From positions 5,619,416 to 5,683,415 of the forward strand of contig OZ026554.1 in assembly GCA_964020155.1 (NCBI GenBank): a DNA stretch of 64,000 bases, in the 5' to 3' direction. The notes beneath the pieces are model-generated. The model searched no databases. It saw only the letters and a program-made list of their open reading frames with translations, and had not been told where the DNA came from. Origin of the DNA: Chondrilla cf. caribensis. Taxonomy: Eukaryota > Porifera > Demospongiae > Chondrillida > Chondrillidae. Shown in pieces: positions 10,777 through 24,927 of the stretch. Positions within the stretch are counted from its first letter, which is position 1; the number at the start of each line of letters is the position of its first letter. A program made the translations under genes and the position numbers.

Positions 10777-13700
10777 TCATGTGGGTGGGGCCACGTATGT
10801 GGAGTCAATAACAAAATATTTGCTGTCCTTTGTCAAGGAAAGAGGCGAAGTGTAGTTCTTGAGATATCCAGTGGATGGTGTCCATGTAGCTACAGGCTCA
10901 ACACTCTTTGGTTTGCTTGGTGAGGAGATATCCTGGAGCTGGCGACACACTCGGTCAATCTGAGTGTCTCCTTCTTCCTCCGGCCCAAAGGGGTCGATGA
11001 CCTGCGTCTTCAAGGGAACTGTTAGCCAGGACTTGTTCAGCTGGACATGCTCAGTGATGTACTTCGTGTGTAGTTTGTTGGTTACTGCTGATGAGGCTGT
11101 GTGTGCAATATACGTAGGTATACACTTAAAAGGTACACAACTGACAAGAGAACTGTCATCCCTTGATATATGTATACCATGCATACCTAAAGCTAGTGAT
11201 GTCTCTCTTTCTGGATGACATCTGCTGCAGTGAGTTTCTCCAAGACGGATTATTCCACCATATCTGCAAAGATAGTTGATAGACGGTTAAAATACAACCC
11301 CATACAGTGCAGTGGCTGTGTGCTAGGTCACTCACTGCTGAATCCTTGGGAGCCTCAGAATTGTGTTCTTTGGTCTCCCATCGTCAACTGTTGTGTCTTC
11401 AGCTAGAATTGGTGTGGGCGGCTTCCTGGCAGCCAATCTGTGTCATGGCAGAGGTGCAGGACGTGACACACTGTATACCAACACAAAATGTGGTGGTTAC
11501 CTCCTCTTGTGCTCCTCTTCCAGGTAAAAGTGAATCACTTCAATAGGATCACATGATTCAAAGGACACATCTGTGAAACATTGAAATACACACTTACATA
11601 TGTAGTGTATCCCCTTCACATGCAGGTATATTACATTCCTATAATAGTCATACCCTTCAGCTTCTCCTGTTCACTGCTCCTGGTCTTCGTCCCTGGTCTA
11701 CTGGACTTGGACACAGGCGGTCCCTTCCCTCTCCTACATGATCCATGACATGCAGCAATGGAGCAAAGCATGAAATGAACAGTTAACTATACGTACCTCT
11801 GTACACCCAACCACACCCTCCAACCAACAACACAGGTGTACAGTTCTACTTACTTTGATTTCTTTTGTTTGAGTTCATCCAGTCTAAAGGCCCACTCCCT
11901 CACCCACTCACAACATGATCCATACACCTCTGATGTGTCTACAGTGTCCCATGATCCAAGAAGCTCAGTGAAGTAATTGTGAGCGTCCTTTAATCCATGA
12001 CTCTTCAAATAGTGCATAACTAGATGACTGTGTGAGGGAGGAGCAAAGGGTGTGTGAGGGAGGAACAAGGGGTGTGTGAGGGAGGAGCAAAGGGTGTGTG
12101 AGGGAGGAACAAGGGGTGTGTGAGGGAGGAGTAAGGGGTGTGTGAGGGAGGAGCAAGGGGTGTGTGAGAGAGGAGCAAGGGTGTGTGAGGGAGGAGTAAG
12201 GGGTGTGTGAGGGAGGAGTAAGGGGTGTGCGAGGGAGGAGTAAGGGGTGTGTGAGGGAGGAGTAAGGGGTGTGTGAGGGAGGAGCAAGGGGTGTGTGAGG
12301 GAGGAGCAAGGGGTGTGTGAGGGAGGAGCATTGTCTGCAGACACGTACATCACATCTGGTTCCCCACCAATGGCAAAGGACATCAACAGAGCCACAAAGC
12401 GAGGAGACATGAACCTCGCTGCAAACAGATACTTCAGGGCGGAGAGGACAAACTTCTTATCACCCTGGTTCTTGCACAGGGGAACAGGTGGTCCAAGGAG
12501 AAATTGAAACAACATTTGGGCGTACTTCCCACTCTCTGTCCACAGAATGTCCCTTTGCTTGTGTAACAACATGACAGCCTACATGAATACATGTAGAACA
12601 TATAGATTACCATCACCATAGCAACCAGCAATTGCTACATTGGATGTTCCAACCTCAGCTACATCAGCCTTGGTGTCGCCGTCCGTTGATCTTGGGATGC
12701 AGTTCAGGATGGTTGTCGTGAATGTGGACACTGACCAGGGCTTGGGGAAGGTCTACAGACATGAGGAGCACAGGGCAGGGAGAGGTTCAAGTACACATGT
12801 ACAGCATGTATGGTATATGTACATATTGCACATTGTGTACAGTGTAACACATGTACTCACCTTTGATGTTGCATTGGGAAAGAAGTGGTCAAACCAGTTC
12901 TGACCCACAAACTGTGAGATATAAGTTGGTAGAGGTGTGGGGGGAGGCGTGGCCACCTTGGGAGGGGGTGGAGTTGGGGTCCTTGGAGGTGGAGTAGGAG
13001 TCTTAGGTGGTCTGCAAAGCAAAATTCCCATGTGTATTGAAATGACTAGCGTGTATTTGTGTACATATGTATCATGCATGTACGTAGGTAGGTACATACA
13101 AGGAAGTACCAGTGGGGGTATTCATCAGTGTGTTCTATTCACTAGGACATGCATTGGAACAACAACCATTCAACAACAGTCACGCAGGACTCTCAAGAAT
13201 CTCACGGAGGTGTGGGCGATTTAGGGGGAGGTCTTGTGATAAGCTTCTCAACCTTCATCTGTGTCCGAACAGGATGCTGGAGGGAGAAGGGAGTGGATAG
13301 TCCACCACCACCACCACAGAGGCACTACAGGACTCACTGGAGGTGAGGGAGGGGGTGTGGGACTGGGGGTGGGGGTGAACTCTTCTTCACTCTCCTCAAA
13401 TTCCTGATCCATAAAGCTCCTCATCCTCTTCATGAACTCATTGTCTTCCTCGTCTTCTTCCTCCACTTCCTCAGCAACAACCTACAAGGAAGCATCAACC
13501 ACACACAGTCATGCAGTGCAGGGTGGGATCACTCACTGCAGACTTCAAACCACCTTCTTCCTGGAAGCTAGAGCAGCTATCTCATCTTCTGACAGCCCTG
13601 TAGGGAGCCAGTCCTTGGCCAGGTCAAGGTCCTTTTGACTCTTTCTCAACTTCTGCAAGATAACAGAGTTTGGCAGTACCCCATCGGGAGCAATGGTGTA

Positions 13701-15267
13701 AGGAGGATCAAAGGAAGACAGTGGGGGGAAGAACCGCCGTCTTGGTCCCTTTTTGTAGGGTTCCTCTATGATAGAGAGATGATATCTCCATGACGACATG
13801 TGTACATAATAGATAACAGAATGTACATCAAAGTGCTACCAAATAAAGCCTTGATGATGCTGGCATCTTCAGGAAACTACAGGAGACATTCAGTTATCAA
13901 TATGATGACAGCGGTCACCCAGACAGGACAGGAAAGATGGAAACCTGCAATTCAATCCTCTTGAAGGGAAGGACTAGACTCATCAGCTCTCTCCACATCT
14001 GTTTGCGACCTTTGCCCTTTATCACTCCACTACGCTTCTTAACAGGGGGGAATTCCCCATCCCTTATTTTCTTCAATTCCTCTTCTCTATCTTTCAGCCT
14101 ACTCACATGCTGCAGGACAATAATCAACCACCATCACTAGCTCTGTTCATAATCCCTATATACGTACGTACACGTAGCACAGTACTCCCCATCACCAGTG
14201 AGTAAAGGTAGACTGTGCAAACAGCAACCAACCCACCCTAGCCTTATCACTGGCTGCTTGCTTCATTATCAGCTGCTCCTCCTCGGACAGACCTCCCCGA
14301 TAAGAATACCTGCAGGGTACCAGGCCCACATGCTGGGGGAGCAGAATACTCGCATGAGCTGGTCACTCACTGGCTTGGCTTCTTCTGCGGCTTCAACAGC
14401 CTTTCTTTGTCTTCAGGAGGCAATATGTCCAAGTCAACACTGAAAGGAATGTCTTCTTCAGTTTTGGGTTTAGGAAAGGACAGAGCCACTACTAGTGTCT
14501 GGTAGGCATTGGTGAGATCTGGGAGGTAACAGACTGCAGTGTCAGCACCTGGTTGTGGCTGGCATGATGGGAGTGCATGCGTTATCAGGTGCACGCACAT
14601 GCAGTGTGGGGGATGTGGTGGATGTGACCCAAGTTTCCAAGGAGTATATCGCCTTGTGGGGAGCTGAAAACCACACCCTCGGGCGGGGCAGTCAGCTGGA
14701 TTATCCTGCAAAGCAATGACCATAACATTTCTGCAGTAAACCTCAATGAACACACCCATCAACACCACATACATAAACATAATATACTAAAGCCACACAC
14801 CTACACACCTAATGGGATGGTTGTCCTGGTCCCAAATCCTCACACTGCTGTCCTCGGAGCCGGATAAGAACAGCCCCAACTTCTCAATACAGTGGAGACT
14901 AGTGATGGTGTGCGTGTGAGCCATTGAAGTGCATTGACTGTAGCGTTCTATAAATTTTATACAGACACACAGCAAACAATATATGAACACATGTAAATTA
15001 TTGCTGCATATGTACGTATGTAAATACACTACGCCTAGTGACACACCTCTTTTCTCAATGTCGTATATGGTGACAGAGTATGTGGCGGATTGATGGTCAT
15101 TGACAGCTATGCACAGTCTAGTTGAACTGCGACACACAAGGCTTGGAACTCCGTCTGCTTTGAACCGCATCACTTCAGACAGAGCATCTTCAGCAGCATG
15201 AGGGTATATCTCCCACAAAGACACCTCACAATCTGCACATGTGGAACACAAAATAATATTATAGTTA

Positions 15268-15321
<54 letters not shown>

Positions 15322-18300
15322 GTGTGTGTGTGTGTGTGCGTGTGTGTGTGTGCATGTGGCACTCACCATTGGCTGTGGTTACAATGTGGTTGTTGTCCTC
15401 AAAGCAAGTGATGGTGTGGATAGGTCCAGAGTGAGACCTAACCATATGTGTGAGGGATCCCCTCTCAACATCAAGCACTCCAAACTGTCCACTATCTGTG
15501 CCAACAAGGACCAGAATCGTGCTTTGGAACAGATCTTCCAAACTTTTCTGTTTGTAGCTTGGGACCAGCTCATTGGCCTCCAAGGTCACAGAGAGCCACT
15601 TGTCCTCGGCTGTCGCCTGCTGCATGGACTCCTACAGCACAAGTATGTGTACAGTAGCAGTGAGACATGGGACACAGCAAGCCACCACCACTGGGAGAAG
15701 CCACCTCACAAAGGATTTACTTGGTAATCAAACAGGATGTTATATTATCATACTGACGCTCTTACCTCATCCATCACAGACTGATAAAGACCCAAGCAAG
15801 TGCACCCACCTGGGAACAGAGGAAGTATACATGAAATTGGTGCACAGTGGGTGTGGTTGGTGTACAGTGGGTGTGGTTGGTACACAGAGGGTATGGTTGG
15901 TGTACAGTGGGTGTGATTGGTGCATAGTGAGATGGTTGGGTTGAGTAGGGTGTATCAGGGTATGGTGGGTGTGGTTGGTGAACAGTGGGTGTGGCTGGTG
16001 TACAGGGGGCATCATTAGTGTACCTTCATAACCTCACCTATCTCCTCTTTCTTCCAGTGATGCATTACCTCACAAGGATTGGCTTTAGTGTTCAAGACTC
16101 GCACAACTTCATCAGAACACAAGAGGACTAGGAGCCCCTTTGCTGGAAGAACGACCATGTCCTCAACAGACACACCCATTGGGAGTAGAGCCGTTGTAAG
16201 TACACGCCCATTTAAAGGGGATACCATACGTACTGTTGAGTCATCACAACACGCCACCACTCTGTGAGGACACTGGAGATATGCAAGTACAGAAACAGCA
16301 CTCAACGTACATTGCAGACATGTGTATACGTATGTACGTACGTATGTGTGCTACATCCATGATGTGGACTTACCCTGGGGTGGCTTGTAATAGCTAGTTT
16401 CTGGACTGTGGACCTGCCAAGAAGGACCAGGATAGTTTGTTGGACCAGTACAGGCCAGTACAGACCAGTACAGACCAGTGCAGACCAGTACAGACCAGTA
16501 CAGACCAGTGTATAGACTTACCACAGTACAGTAAAAGTTGACATGACATGTTGTACTTTCCAAAAGAATATTTGGTGGTTTGACCGAGACAGAAATGTCA
16601 TCTGCTCCGGTATAGAATGCAGTTGAAGAATGCTGTCATCATGGACCAACCTGCACAATACAGCACGTACAAAGCACATACAAAGCTCAACACAGCACAT
16701 ACACAGCTCAACACAGCACCTACACAGCTCAACACAGCACCTACACAGCACATACAAAGCTCAACACAGCTCAACACAGCACCTACACAGCTCAACACAG
16801 CACCTACACAGCTCAACACAGCACATACACAGCTCAACACAGCACCTACACAGCTCAACACAGCACCTACACAGCACATACAAAGCTCAACACAGCTCAA
16901 CACAGCACCTACACAGCTCAACACAGCACATACAAAGCTCAACACAGCACCTACACAGCTCAACACAGCACCTACACAGCTCAACACAGCACATACACAG
17001 CTCAACACAGCACCTACACAGCTCAACACAGCATACACAATATTAGCAGACTACACTATTCGATCAGAGCCACCCAGCCACATGCAGTGACTGTGTGAGG
17101 ACCCACCGCTCGGTCTCATCCATGGTCTCCAGGTTCCACACCCTCACAGTGGTGTCCACAGAGGAGGACATGACGTAGGGACCAGTCGGGAAAGTGGCTA
17201 GAGAGGTCACAGCTCCGAGGTGTCCTACAAAGCTGGCTACAAGGTCCCATGAAGAGTTCCACAAACAAACTACACACACACAATGGGAAGACAGCTCATC
17301 AGAATGTTGTGATGCCTTAGAGAAAACAAAGCTAACTTGTTCCATCTTTAGCTCCAGTGACAAGATACCACAGAGGTCTGAAGTAGTTTATGCTACAAGT
17401 GAAAGCACATGACTATCACATGATATCTACAATACACACAATATTGCCGTAATGGTTACCATGTGATAGGAGTTGAGTGCAAGTTGCTGAGGCTAGCAAG
17501 GAGCTCTCCAGACATGAGGTAGTGTATTCTGACTCCACTCTCCACGACCGAGAAGCACCTCTGGGCTTTCCCAGGCACTTGCTCGAAATGTACCAGTGTG
17601 GGACAGTCAGTAGGTAAAAACCCTTCCTGGATCCATAACAGTGAGCTGAATGTTCACAGGAAGCATCCACCAGACAACAAACAAGTCAACAACTCACCGT
17701 AATTGGAGCTCTAGGAGAGAGGGTTTTACCTGCTTTACGAAAGAGCCATGTCTACATATGTGAGGAGCTTAACACATCAGCACAGGTGAACACACACGCA
17801 CATAGGGTTCAGCCGTTTGTGTACAATGCAAGCTCTCCATCTCACCAGAATGTAGCCTGGTCCGAACGTAACTATTTCCCCTGAGCACTCATTATAAGCC
17901 ACACTACAGCAATCACAGTACACGCAGCTGGAACAGACTGGCATATGTAGGAGGATAGTGGTATAGTCTCACTTGTTTAAAGTCTTTGGAGATTCCACTT
18001 CAAACGTGCTTTCGAACCTCTCATCTAGGAGCTGAAACAATGGTGCAACTATGAGTGACATGCGGTGCACCGGGGCTCAGCTCAATGCATCTTACGTGTA
18101 AACGCGTGTCCGTGATTCCAGCATGGAACCCGTATCGGGCAATGTACAGGATCGATCTTAAATTTGGTACCGTCTGGTATTCTTCTATAAGAAATTTAGG
18201 CTCATTTGAGGTCAGAAAGTGCCTTCTTCTGGCAGGATTCTTCCTGATCACATTGACTCGTCCTCCTTTATAAAGCACCACCTGGTGTCTTGTTTCGAAA

Positions 18301-18506
18301 TCATAAACGAAGTCAACTATTATCTCGTCCAACGACAGCTCCTCAGCCAAGAGTGTTCCATGGCGGATGCGAAGACCTTCACTCACTAAACTGGAAGAGC
18401 TAGCTGTTGGGTCCTTTTCAACGTCGTATCCCCCTTTAAAACCTATCGAATCATTGTCATTCGGAGAGCCAGTATACTCTACTTGGATTTCTGACATGGC
18501 CAACAT
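10777..18506 (-). CDS. Very long WD40-repeat protein, WDR97/WDR87-like
   Basis: About 25 exons run from [13 protein letters not shown] (18506) to [11 protein letters not shown] and TGA (10777-10779). The N-terminal two thirds is WD40 propeller: blades are visible as [62 protein letters not shown] and others. Next come charged coiled-coil segments (14300-13950), an acidic stretch and a Pro/Thr-rich linker (13470-12940). A helical C-terminal region follows ([38 protein letters not shown]). The combination of propellers, a strand-turn segment [12 protein letters not shown] and a long helical tail recalls WDR97/WDR87, proteins of motile cilia; this match is from memory and is moderate. At least five tandem repeats lie in its introns. 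Some joins, especially 11200-11700 and 13000-13350, are uncertain. The start codon is 103 bases from the divergent ZDHHC gene. Confidence 0.68.
12028..12330. repeat. 22-base minisatellite
   Basis: About 14 copies of a 22-base purine-rich unit (GTGTGTGAGGGAGGAGCAAG plus GG); variants have GTAAG or AACAAG. Strong strand asymmetry (purine strand plus). Intron of the WDR97-like gene. Confidence 0.93.
15264..15355. repeat. GT microsatellite
   Basis: GT run with GCGT interruptions in an intron of the WDR97-like gene. Confidence 0.93.
15838..16014. repeat. 20-base minisatellite
   Basis: About eight degenerate copies of TGGTGTACAGTGGGTGTGGT in an intron of the WDR97-like gene. Confidence 0.88.
16442..16510. 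repeat. Short-period repeat, about 10-11 bases
   Basis: About six copies of GTACAGACCA / GTACAGGCCA in an intron of the WDR97-like gene. Confidence 0.85.
16660..17035. repeat. 21-base minisatellite with internal duplications
   Basis: About 18 units of the type CTCAACACAGCACCTACACAG, some replaced by shorter 12-15-base units (ACATACAAAG). Blocks of several units are themselves duplicated. Intron of the WDR97-like gene, adjacent to the exon for the blade ending [14 protein letters not shown]. Confidence 0.92.
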
Positions 18507-18609
18507 AGAACGGACATTTTCTAATAGTCTGCTACGTCTCTATGGTGACGGCCGGGTCATCAGTCATTTGCGATCTGTACGCGTTATTAATCGTTACGGA
18601 ATGATTTAG

Positions 18610-19881
18610 ATGTCGAGTCGCTTTACACGTACACATGTCCTTTTTCAAATGAACGGAGCCGACTTGGAAGACATGTCGAAGAAGAATTATCGAAACGGAG
18701 AAAAATGGTTTGTGAAAGACCCTTGTGGTATAGTCTGCGCTGTGATGACCTACTGCCTAATGGCCTATGGGACATTCGCCTTCCTCACGATCCTGGTACC
18801 TCCTTTCGTATCCATATGGACTCTTATTAACACTGGAATTTATTTATCCCTGGTAACTTTGGCCGTTATATCTCATTACAAGTCTATGTGCACAGAACCG
18901 GTGAGTATAGCGTGTATTGTTATCATCATAGACCGGGCGATCTCAGGTCGCCATTTTGTTTCCTTTTTCAATTTGGATGTTGACCAGAATGTATACCCCT
19001 ATTTCTCCCATCATCTTCAGGGAGTTGTACCACGTGAACCAATATCTGAGGAAGAAGTGTTGATACGTCATCAAAATGGAGAAAAACTTCGTTATTGTAA
19101 AAAGTGTCGTAGTTTGAAACCCGACCGAGCTCACCATTGTAGTACCTGTGAACGCTGCATCCAGCGAATGGACCATCACTGTCCATGGTGTGTGTGGGTG
19201 GGTGTGGGTGTGAACTATAGCACTTGTATGCAGTCAATTCTCACTGTACCTCTATCATTTTACCGCAGGGTAAACAACTGTGTTGGTGAGAACAATCAGA
19301 AATATTTTGTTCTCTTTACTGTGAGTTGAGGTATTTCTTTGGGACTGTCACCATTCTAATGACACATATATCTCTGCTACACAGCTGTACATCATGTTGC
19401 TGTCTGTACACGGACTGCTGACTTGTCTGTGGTTCTTCATACGATGTGCTTCACAGGACTTCAAAGGTATGAACATACCGAGTTGCCACGATAATGCACT
19501 TTTACACGTGGTCTTATTTTCTATGTTAGGATGTGCTGCGTTGTATCCCGGACCAGTTGTCTTCATCTTGACCTTGATTGGGGTGTTTGAAGGGTTCCTG
19601 TTTGCCCTCTTCACATGTATGATGTTCTTCTCCCAGCTGCACTCCATAGCCACAGATGAGACAGTGAGACCATTCCCCTTCAACTGAGAACATTCCACTT
19701 TACTGCCTGTTCCATTTCGCAGGGGATAGAGTCACTGAAGCAAGAAACCAGAGATCGGTTGACCTGGAAAGACAGCTTCAATGAAGTATTTGGATCTTCC
19801 TTTGGTATCAAGTGGTTTTCTCCTTTCACCACTCCTCCTAACTCCCTTCGTTACCGAAGCCACCTAACAGTAAATGTATGA
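18610..19881 (+). CDS. ZDHHC3: Golgi palmitoyltransferase ZDHHC3/ZDHHC7
   Basis: Five exons: 18610-18900, 19021-19187, 19269-19320, 19385-19663, 19723-19881. The protein has two N-terminal membrane helices, then the cysteine-rich catalytic domain [20 protein letters not shown] with [17 protein letters not shown] (the DHHC cysteine carries the acyl chain), then two more helices. The core is that of ZDHHC3/7 (GODZ), Golgi enzymes that S-palmitoylate membrane proteins. The second intron interrupts the codon for Trp of CPW. The initiator may be 18610 (MSSRFT) or 18652 (MNGADLED); the second is closer to a typical cytosolic N terminus. The divergent WDR97-like gene starts 103 bases away, and the stop is 141 bases from the stop of SLC35C2. 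Confidence 0.95.
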
Positions 19882-20022
19882 ATCATTAGTTTTGTATAAT
19901 ATGCAATTCATGTACAAACATTCGAGTCATTTCAAAGTAAAACATGTGATTGTCACATGATACATTGACCAATATGTATATGACTGATTAGAAGTGATCT
20001 GTAAATAAAATAATTTATCTCA

Positions 20023-22860
20023 TTAGCTTTTGTCAAATGAATAAATAACTTCTTCTTCTTCACTTTCATCACTGTCGACCCCTGTACTGTTCTTCCTCCA
20101 TCTTGCCACCAGTGGCTCTACCTGTTCTGTGGAACTAGCCTTCTCTGCATCTACATATATCGCACAAGAGTATGTTACCACGACAACCAGTTACCTACAG
20201 TGGCCGCAATGTCCTGACCTCTCATCCTCTTGACCTTGAGGACCACATGTAGGGTGACCCCCATCAGGCATACCACCATGCCAGCAATGTTGATAGCTGA
20301 CAAGGTGTCATCGTCAAATAGTGTAGTAGCTATGGACAGTGTCACCACCTCCTGTTAGTTGAATAATCATGTACGTATGTACGTATATCAACGTTTGAAC
20401 AAACTTAGAGTGAAAAGGTGGGGCTTTTAATTACCTTGACAACACCTGCAATAGACAAAGCAAGGCCGGATGTGCTGGACACGAACAGAAACTCGGAAAA
20501 TTCCAAGCAGAAAGCCAGCAGGGCAGCAAAGAGGACAATGGCAGAAGACTTGAGGAGTACACCCAGTTCACTAGCTCTGAACACTTTAGCTGAAGTGGCC
20601 ATTGCACCACCTGTGATGGGAGTGCTGCGATGGGTGACACCTTACTGCCACTGCTACCAGTTTACAAACCTACCATCCACCAAGGTTGCCAGGGGAACTA
20701 GTGTGAGTATCATGATCGGCTGGAGATGGTAGATGGTGTCCAGTGGATTGGACAGACCAAGTTCCTCCTTCTGAAGTAATATTTGAGCAGAGGTCCAGCG
20801 AACACCAGTAAGAAAGGAGGCACTGATGACCTGTGAGGAGAGGTAGGATGTCAAACTACTCTGAAACATGTCACGTAAATCAACCGAGAAGGTGTGTCTC
20901 ACCAGAATGAACCCCTCCCAGTCAAAAGATGTAGATTTGTAAGTGAAAAGAAACAGTCCACCCACAATGAGCGCTACCACGGCAATTGTCACCATTCTCT
21001 GCGGTGCAGTGTACAACAGGTAGACAAAATAATCAATACAATTTCCTGACTGAAGATTACATGCAGTACTCAACTCCATACACAGAGAGAGACGTGTACA
21101 CACATTGAACACGTATGGGCAGGCACATAGAACAAGAAGGATAGCTTATAAGGACAAGAAGGATAGCTTATAAGGACATGTTGCACAGCATGTAGTAGTG
21201 AAGACAACTAAAGGCTACCAAGTTATTGGTATGTGTGCGTTTAGTACAAGCACACTGACAGTTATACTGACAGTTATACTAATTCAGTGGTGACTTTGGG
21301 TGTCAACAGCACATGTAGAGTGTGCACATATGGACAGGTTTGCACTATCACATAGTGTTTGCCAATTATACAATCATGTAATCTCATCAATTGTGATATT
21401 TGACCAGTACAGCTATCATATTATGGCACTAAATTTGATATCACAACTTAGAACACAATTATCAGCTACTATTGTGCCTGTCCGAGATTTCAACTACACG
21501 ATGGATCCAGTACATGTATATGAGCTGATGGAGTTGTATAAAGAATTATCAATGTATCTATACTTTTAGATGGCAATACTCTCTACTGTCTACCATTTAA
21601 TGATCCTCCCACTTCACTATTACAGCAATCAACCCATCTCATACCAACTTACAAGCAATAATCCGAGCTTATTATTACTGCAAATTCTATTAGATGAATC
21701 CCACACAAGTACAGGTGAATCCTGACAACCACAAGCAACAACACATATGGCTGTCGTTCTATTTTCAATATTATGTCAATTGGTATTAATTAGTCCAATA
21801 CACACATACTCACAACACATGGAAAATGGCTTCCCTCCACCCACAACTGCAACCAACTCAATTAACCCGTAGGTAGTCAGTCATACGTCACACTGCAGGC
21901 ACTTCACTTACAGGCTTCTCCAACTTAAGGATTATGGCAAACAGAAGAACAAACACAGTGGCTGTTGACTTGGACATTGTGTATCTGGACGTGGGATGAC
22001 AGAGAGAGTGAAATGAGAAAGTGACTGCAGTTATCACTCGTGGACAAACTCATGACGTGGACACACTCATGATGTGGACACACTCATGATGTGGACACAC
22101 TCACGATGTGGACACACTCATGATGTGGACACACTCACGATGTGGACACACTCACGACGTGGACACACTCATGATGTGGACACACTCTCGATGTGGACAC
22201 ACTCACGATGTGGACACACTCACGATGTGGACACACTCACGATGTGGACACACTCACGACGTGGACACACTCATGATGTGGACACACTCTCGATGTGGAC
22301 ACACTCACGATGTGGACACACTCACGATGTGGACACACTCACAATGTGACACTGATGAACAATAAACTCCAGTTTGAGAGACCAATATCCAGGGAGCTGG
22401 TGATTCCTAAGTGAGAGAATGGTGCAGTACAGTACACTGGTCACTGTGACAAGCACTTCAATTGGATCATATTACCAGTCACAAATACTCTTTTAAAGTA
22501 GGTTTTCCAGTCAAGTAGAACTCTGGGGACCTTTGTTATGTAGGTCCATATCTTTCTAATCACCCAGGACATCATAAACTTGACAATTAAATGTATACAA
22601 GTGATGGACAAAGGAAATCTGAGGTTTTCCGTCTGAGATTAGATAAAGACACACGTGAGTACATCATGAAAATAAGTGACGGGATCGCTTTGAAGAAGAC
22701 TTACAGATAACGTCCATTTATTGTAAAACGTTAAGGATATCGAGAAGGTGAAGAACAAGCCTACAAGTACAATAATCTTCGCTATATCTCTGAGAATCCC
22801 CGTTACCTGTAAACATCGAAATCCGGCCAAATATCTCTTCAGCTTTTCTTCAGCGGCCAT
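20023..22860 (-). CDS. SLC35C2: SLC35C2-type solute/nucleotide-sugar transporter
   Basis: About nine exons encode a ten-helix membrane protein starting [17 protein letters not shown]. Diagnostic segments, in order: [128 protein letters not shown]. These match SLC35C2, a Golgi/ERGIC member of the drug/metabolite transporter superfamily linked to GDP-fucose supply and Notch fucosylation. The C-terminal tail is acidic and cytosolic, ending [12 protein letters not shown]. The exon with NWSLLFI is separated from the next by an intron filled with a 17-base minisatellite. A long intron (21000-21900) holds a plus-strand open frame that I regard as chance. Confidence 0.94.
22047..22346. repeat. 17-base minisatellite
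   Basis: About 17 copies of TGTGGACACACTCACGA with Y variation (CACGATG, CATGATG, CACGACG, CTCGATG). Blocks of units recur in the same order, pointing to duplication of multi-unit blocks. SLC35C2 intron. Confidence 0.93.
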
Positions 22861-23189
22861 TTAAATATTTTACAACGAATACTAACGAAAAGGAACGGAA
22901 TAACTTGTATTGCTACGAGCGTCCGTCCACAAATTCATTTTAATCAAAATTAATAATTCGATTAGATTGACAATCAAAAATACAATAATTAATTGCTGAC
23001 CATTAAATAATTTGCTATGCATCTATACATATGATACATGAAGACGGACAAAACAAGATTGGACATTTCCACAAACTCGTGTATGAAAAACACATATCTG
23101 CCTAAATCAGGCAAACCACATGAAGTTGCTTAGCAACCAACAAAAATGTTTGTTTCGTGACATACAATGTTATCTGGTGGAGGTTGGGG

Positions 23190-24779
23190 TCACAAAAGTG
23201 GACATCGCTCCTGACAGAGACGTACCAGCAGGCGCAGGTCTCTCTCACCAAGATGAGGGTTTTCTCTCATTATCTGATGAATTAACTCTTCTTTACCAGG
23301 AAGAATGGATTTGAGCATGTCCAATAACCTTTCCCTCTCCTCTTGTGTAGGTATTCGTGGAGGGAAACTCCCTCCTGGAGGTGTTGCCTGGGACAATCCA
23401 CCTGCCGATGTCCCACTAGGGAACTGCCCATAGGAAGGTACAGAGCGCTGAGGATATGTGTAGGGAGTGGAGTGAGGGTAGACGAGCTGGTTGTTCAAGA
23501 CAACTCTGTGAGGCAGCGGCTGCTCCATATAAGGGCTGGACACCGATCGTGGCACATATTGAGAGGCTCTTGGACTCATCTCGTAGCAGGAGTCTGAATG
23601 CATGGGACTTCTTGCCACGGGATGGTTTGCAAGGGGGAGGTGTAGGTCAGGGTGAGACGGGTAGCCGTTGGGCTGCACCTGATAGCCAGGCATGCGTGCA
23701 AGTGGAGCTGGGGAAGGAGATAAACTTTGCTCTTGGGAAATGGGTGAGTCCAGTCCACCACGGTTCTCCACAGCTGGGGAGTGCTCCTCCTTCTCTGGGT
23801 GATAATACTTGCAGTTTTGCCCAAACTTACAGTTGGCTCCACGTTGACAAACCTTTCTTTGATTCTGGTCTCTGTCTGTGTGCGAGTACTTGCAGTGCCT
23901 TCCAAAGGTACACTTCTTACCATGGGGACATTCCCTTTGATGGCCATGTGTACCTGTCAGCCTCAAGAAGTCGTCCAGATGTGGTCCAGATCGTCCCAGT
24001 GGATCCTCGGGGGGCATGAACAAATCATCAACAAACGTAAACATGAGTAATCTCTTGTCAATGGTATCCTTCCAATGTGGATAACAAGCTGCCACATCCC
24101 GGTAGTTGTCATTGGAAACAATGATCCCATCGACCTCGTGGGCAAGCTTTACAATGTAGTAGTCATCGTAGGAAGACACTCTTCGGTTGTTGATGGTTCT
24201 GGAAGGAGTGAACCGGATGAGTCCTTGCTGTTCCAGTTCGCGGAGGATGTGCTGATCTATGATGTTGTTGGTGGGACTAGGGTGCTCCTTCCTCCACAGG
24301 GGGACAAACACATAAATATGACTGTGTCCTCTTTCTTTGAAGTATTGGACAACAATCTGAATTCCACGACAGGAGAAGGGGTTGCAGAGGTCTCTCATAG
24401 CACCTGAATTTCCATGACTACAGAGAAAAGAGAGGAAGAATTAAGAGCTAAAACTTCCACTCACAGGTTTGGGATGAGACCTCCACTGTATGCTTAGGTA
24501 AAGGACAGGTTAACCTCTATTTCCTAATACCCCAATGAGCTCAATAGACATTACACACATCTCAAATATTAGGAAAACCAACAGAATAAGGTATGAGTCA
24601 CTTTCACTCTAATAGGTGTTGGAATATTTCCCAAAATGCAATCAATGTAAATTGTGTGGGGCATGCCTGAGACCTGGTGCCCAGCAGTGGAGGGTACACA
24701 AACACTCCACCTGTTGTTATTAGGACACCAGTTTCACTTTCAATCCATCCCAGCTTACATAGACATCACAATGAAGGTC

Positions 24780-24835
<56 letters not shown>

Positions 24836-24842
24836 ACACACA

Positions 24843-24927
<85 letters not shown>

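Noticed and set aside
11850..12331. Ser/Pro/His repeat protein on the minus strand
   Set aside because: It is the 22-base minisatellite read in frame; true flanking exons of the WDR97-like gene are spliced across it.
21300..21569. Plus-strand open frame of 89 codons
   Set aside because: Lies in an SLC35C2 intron, has no recognisable domain and no splice or promoter context; AT-rich chance frame.
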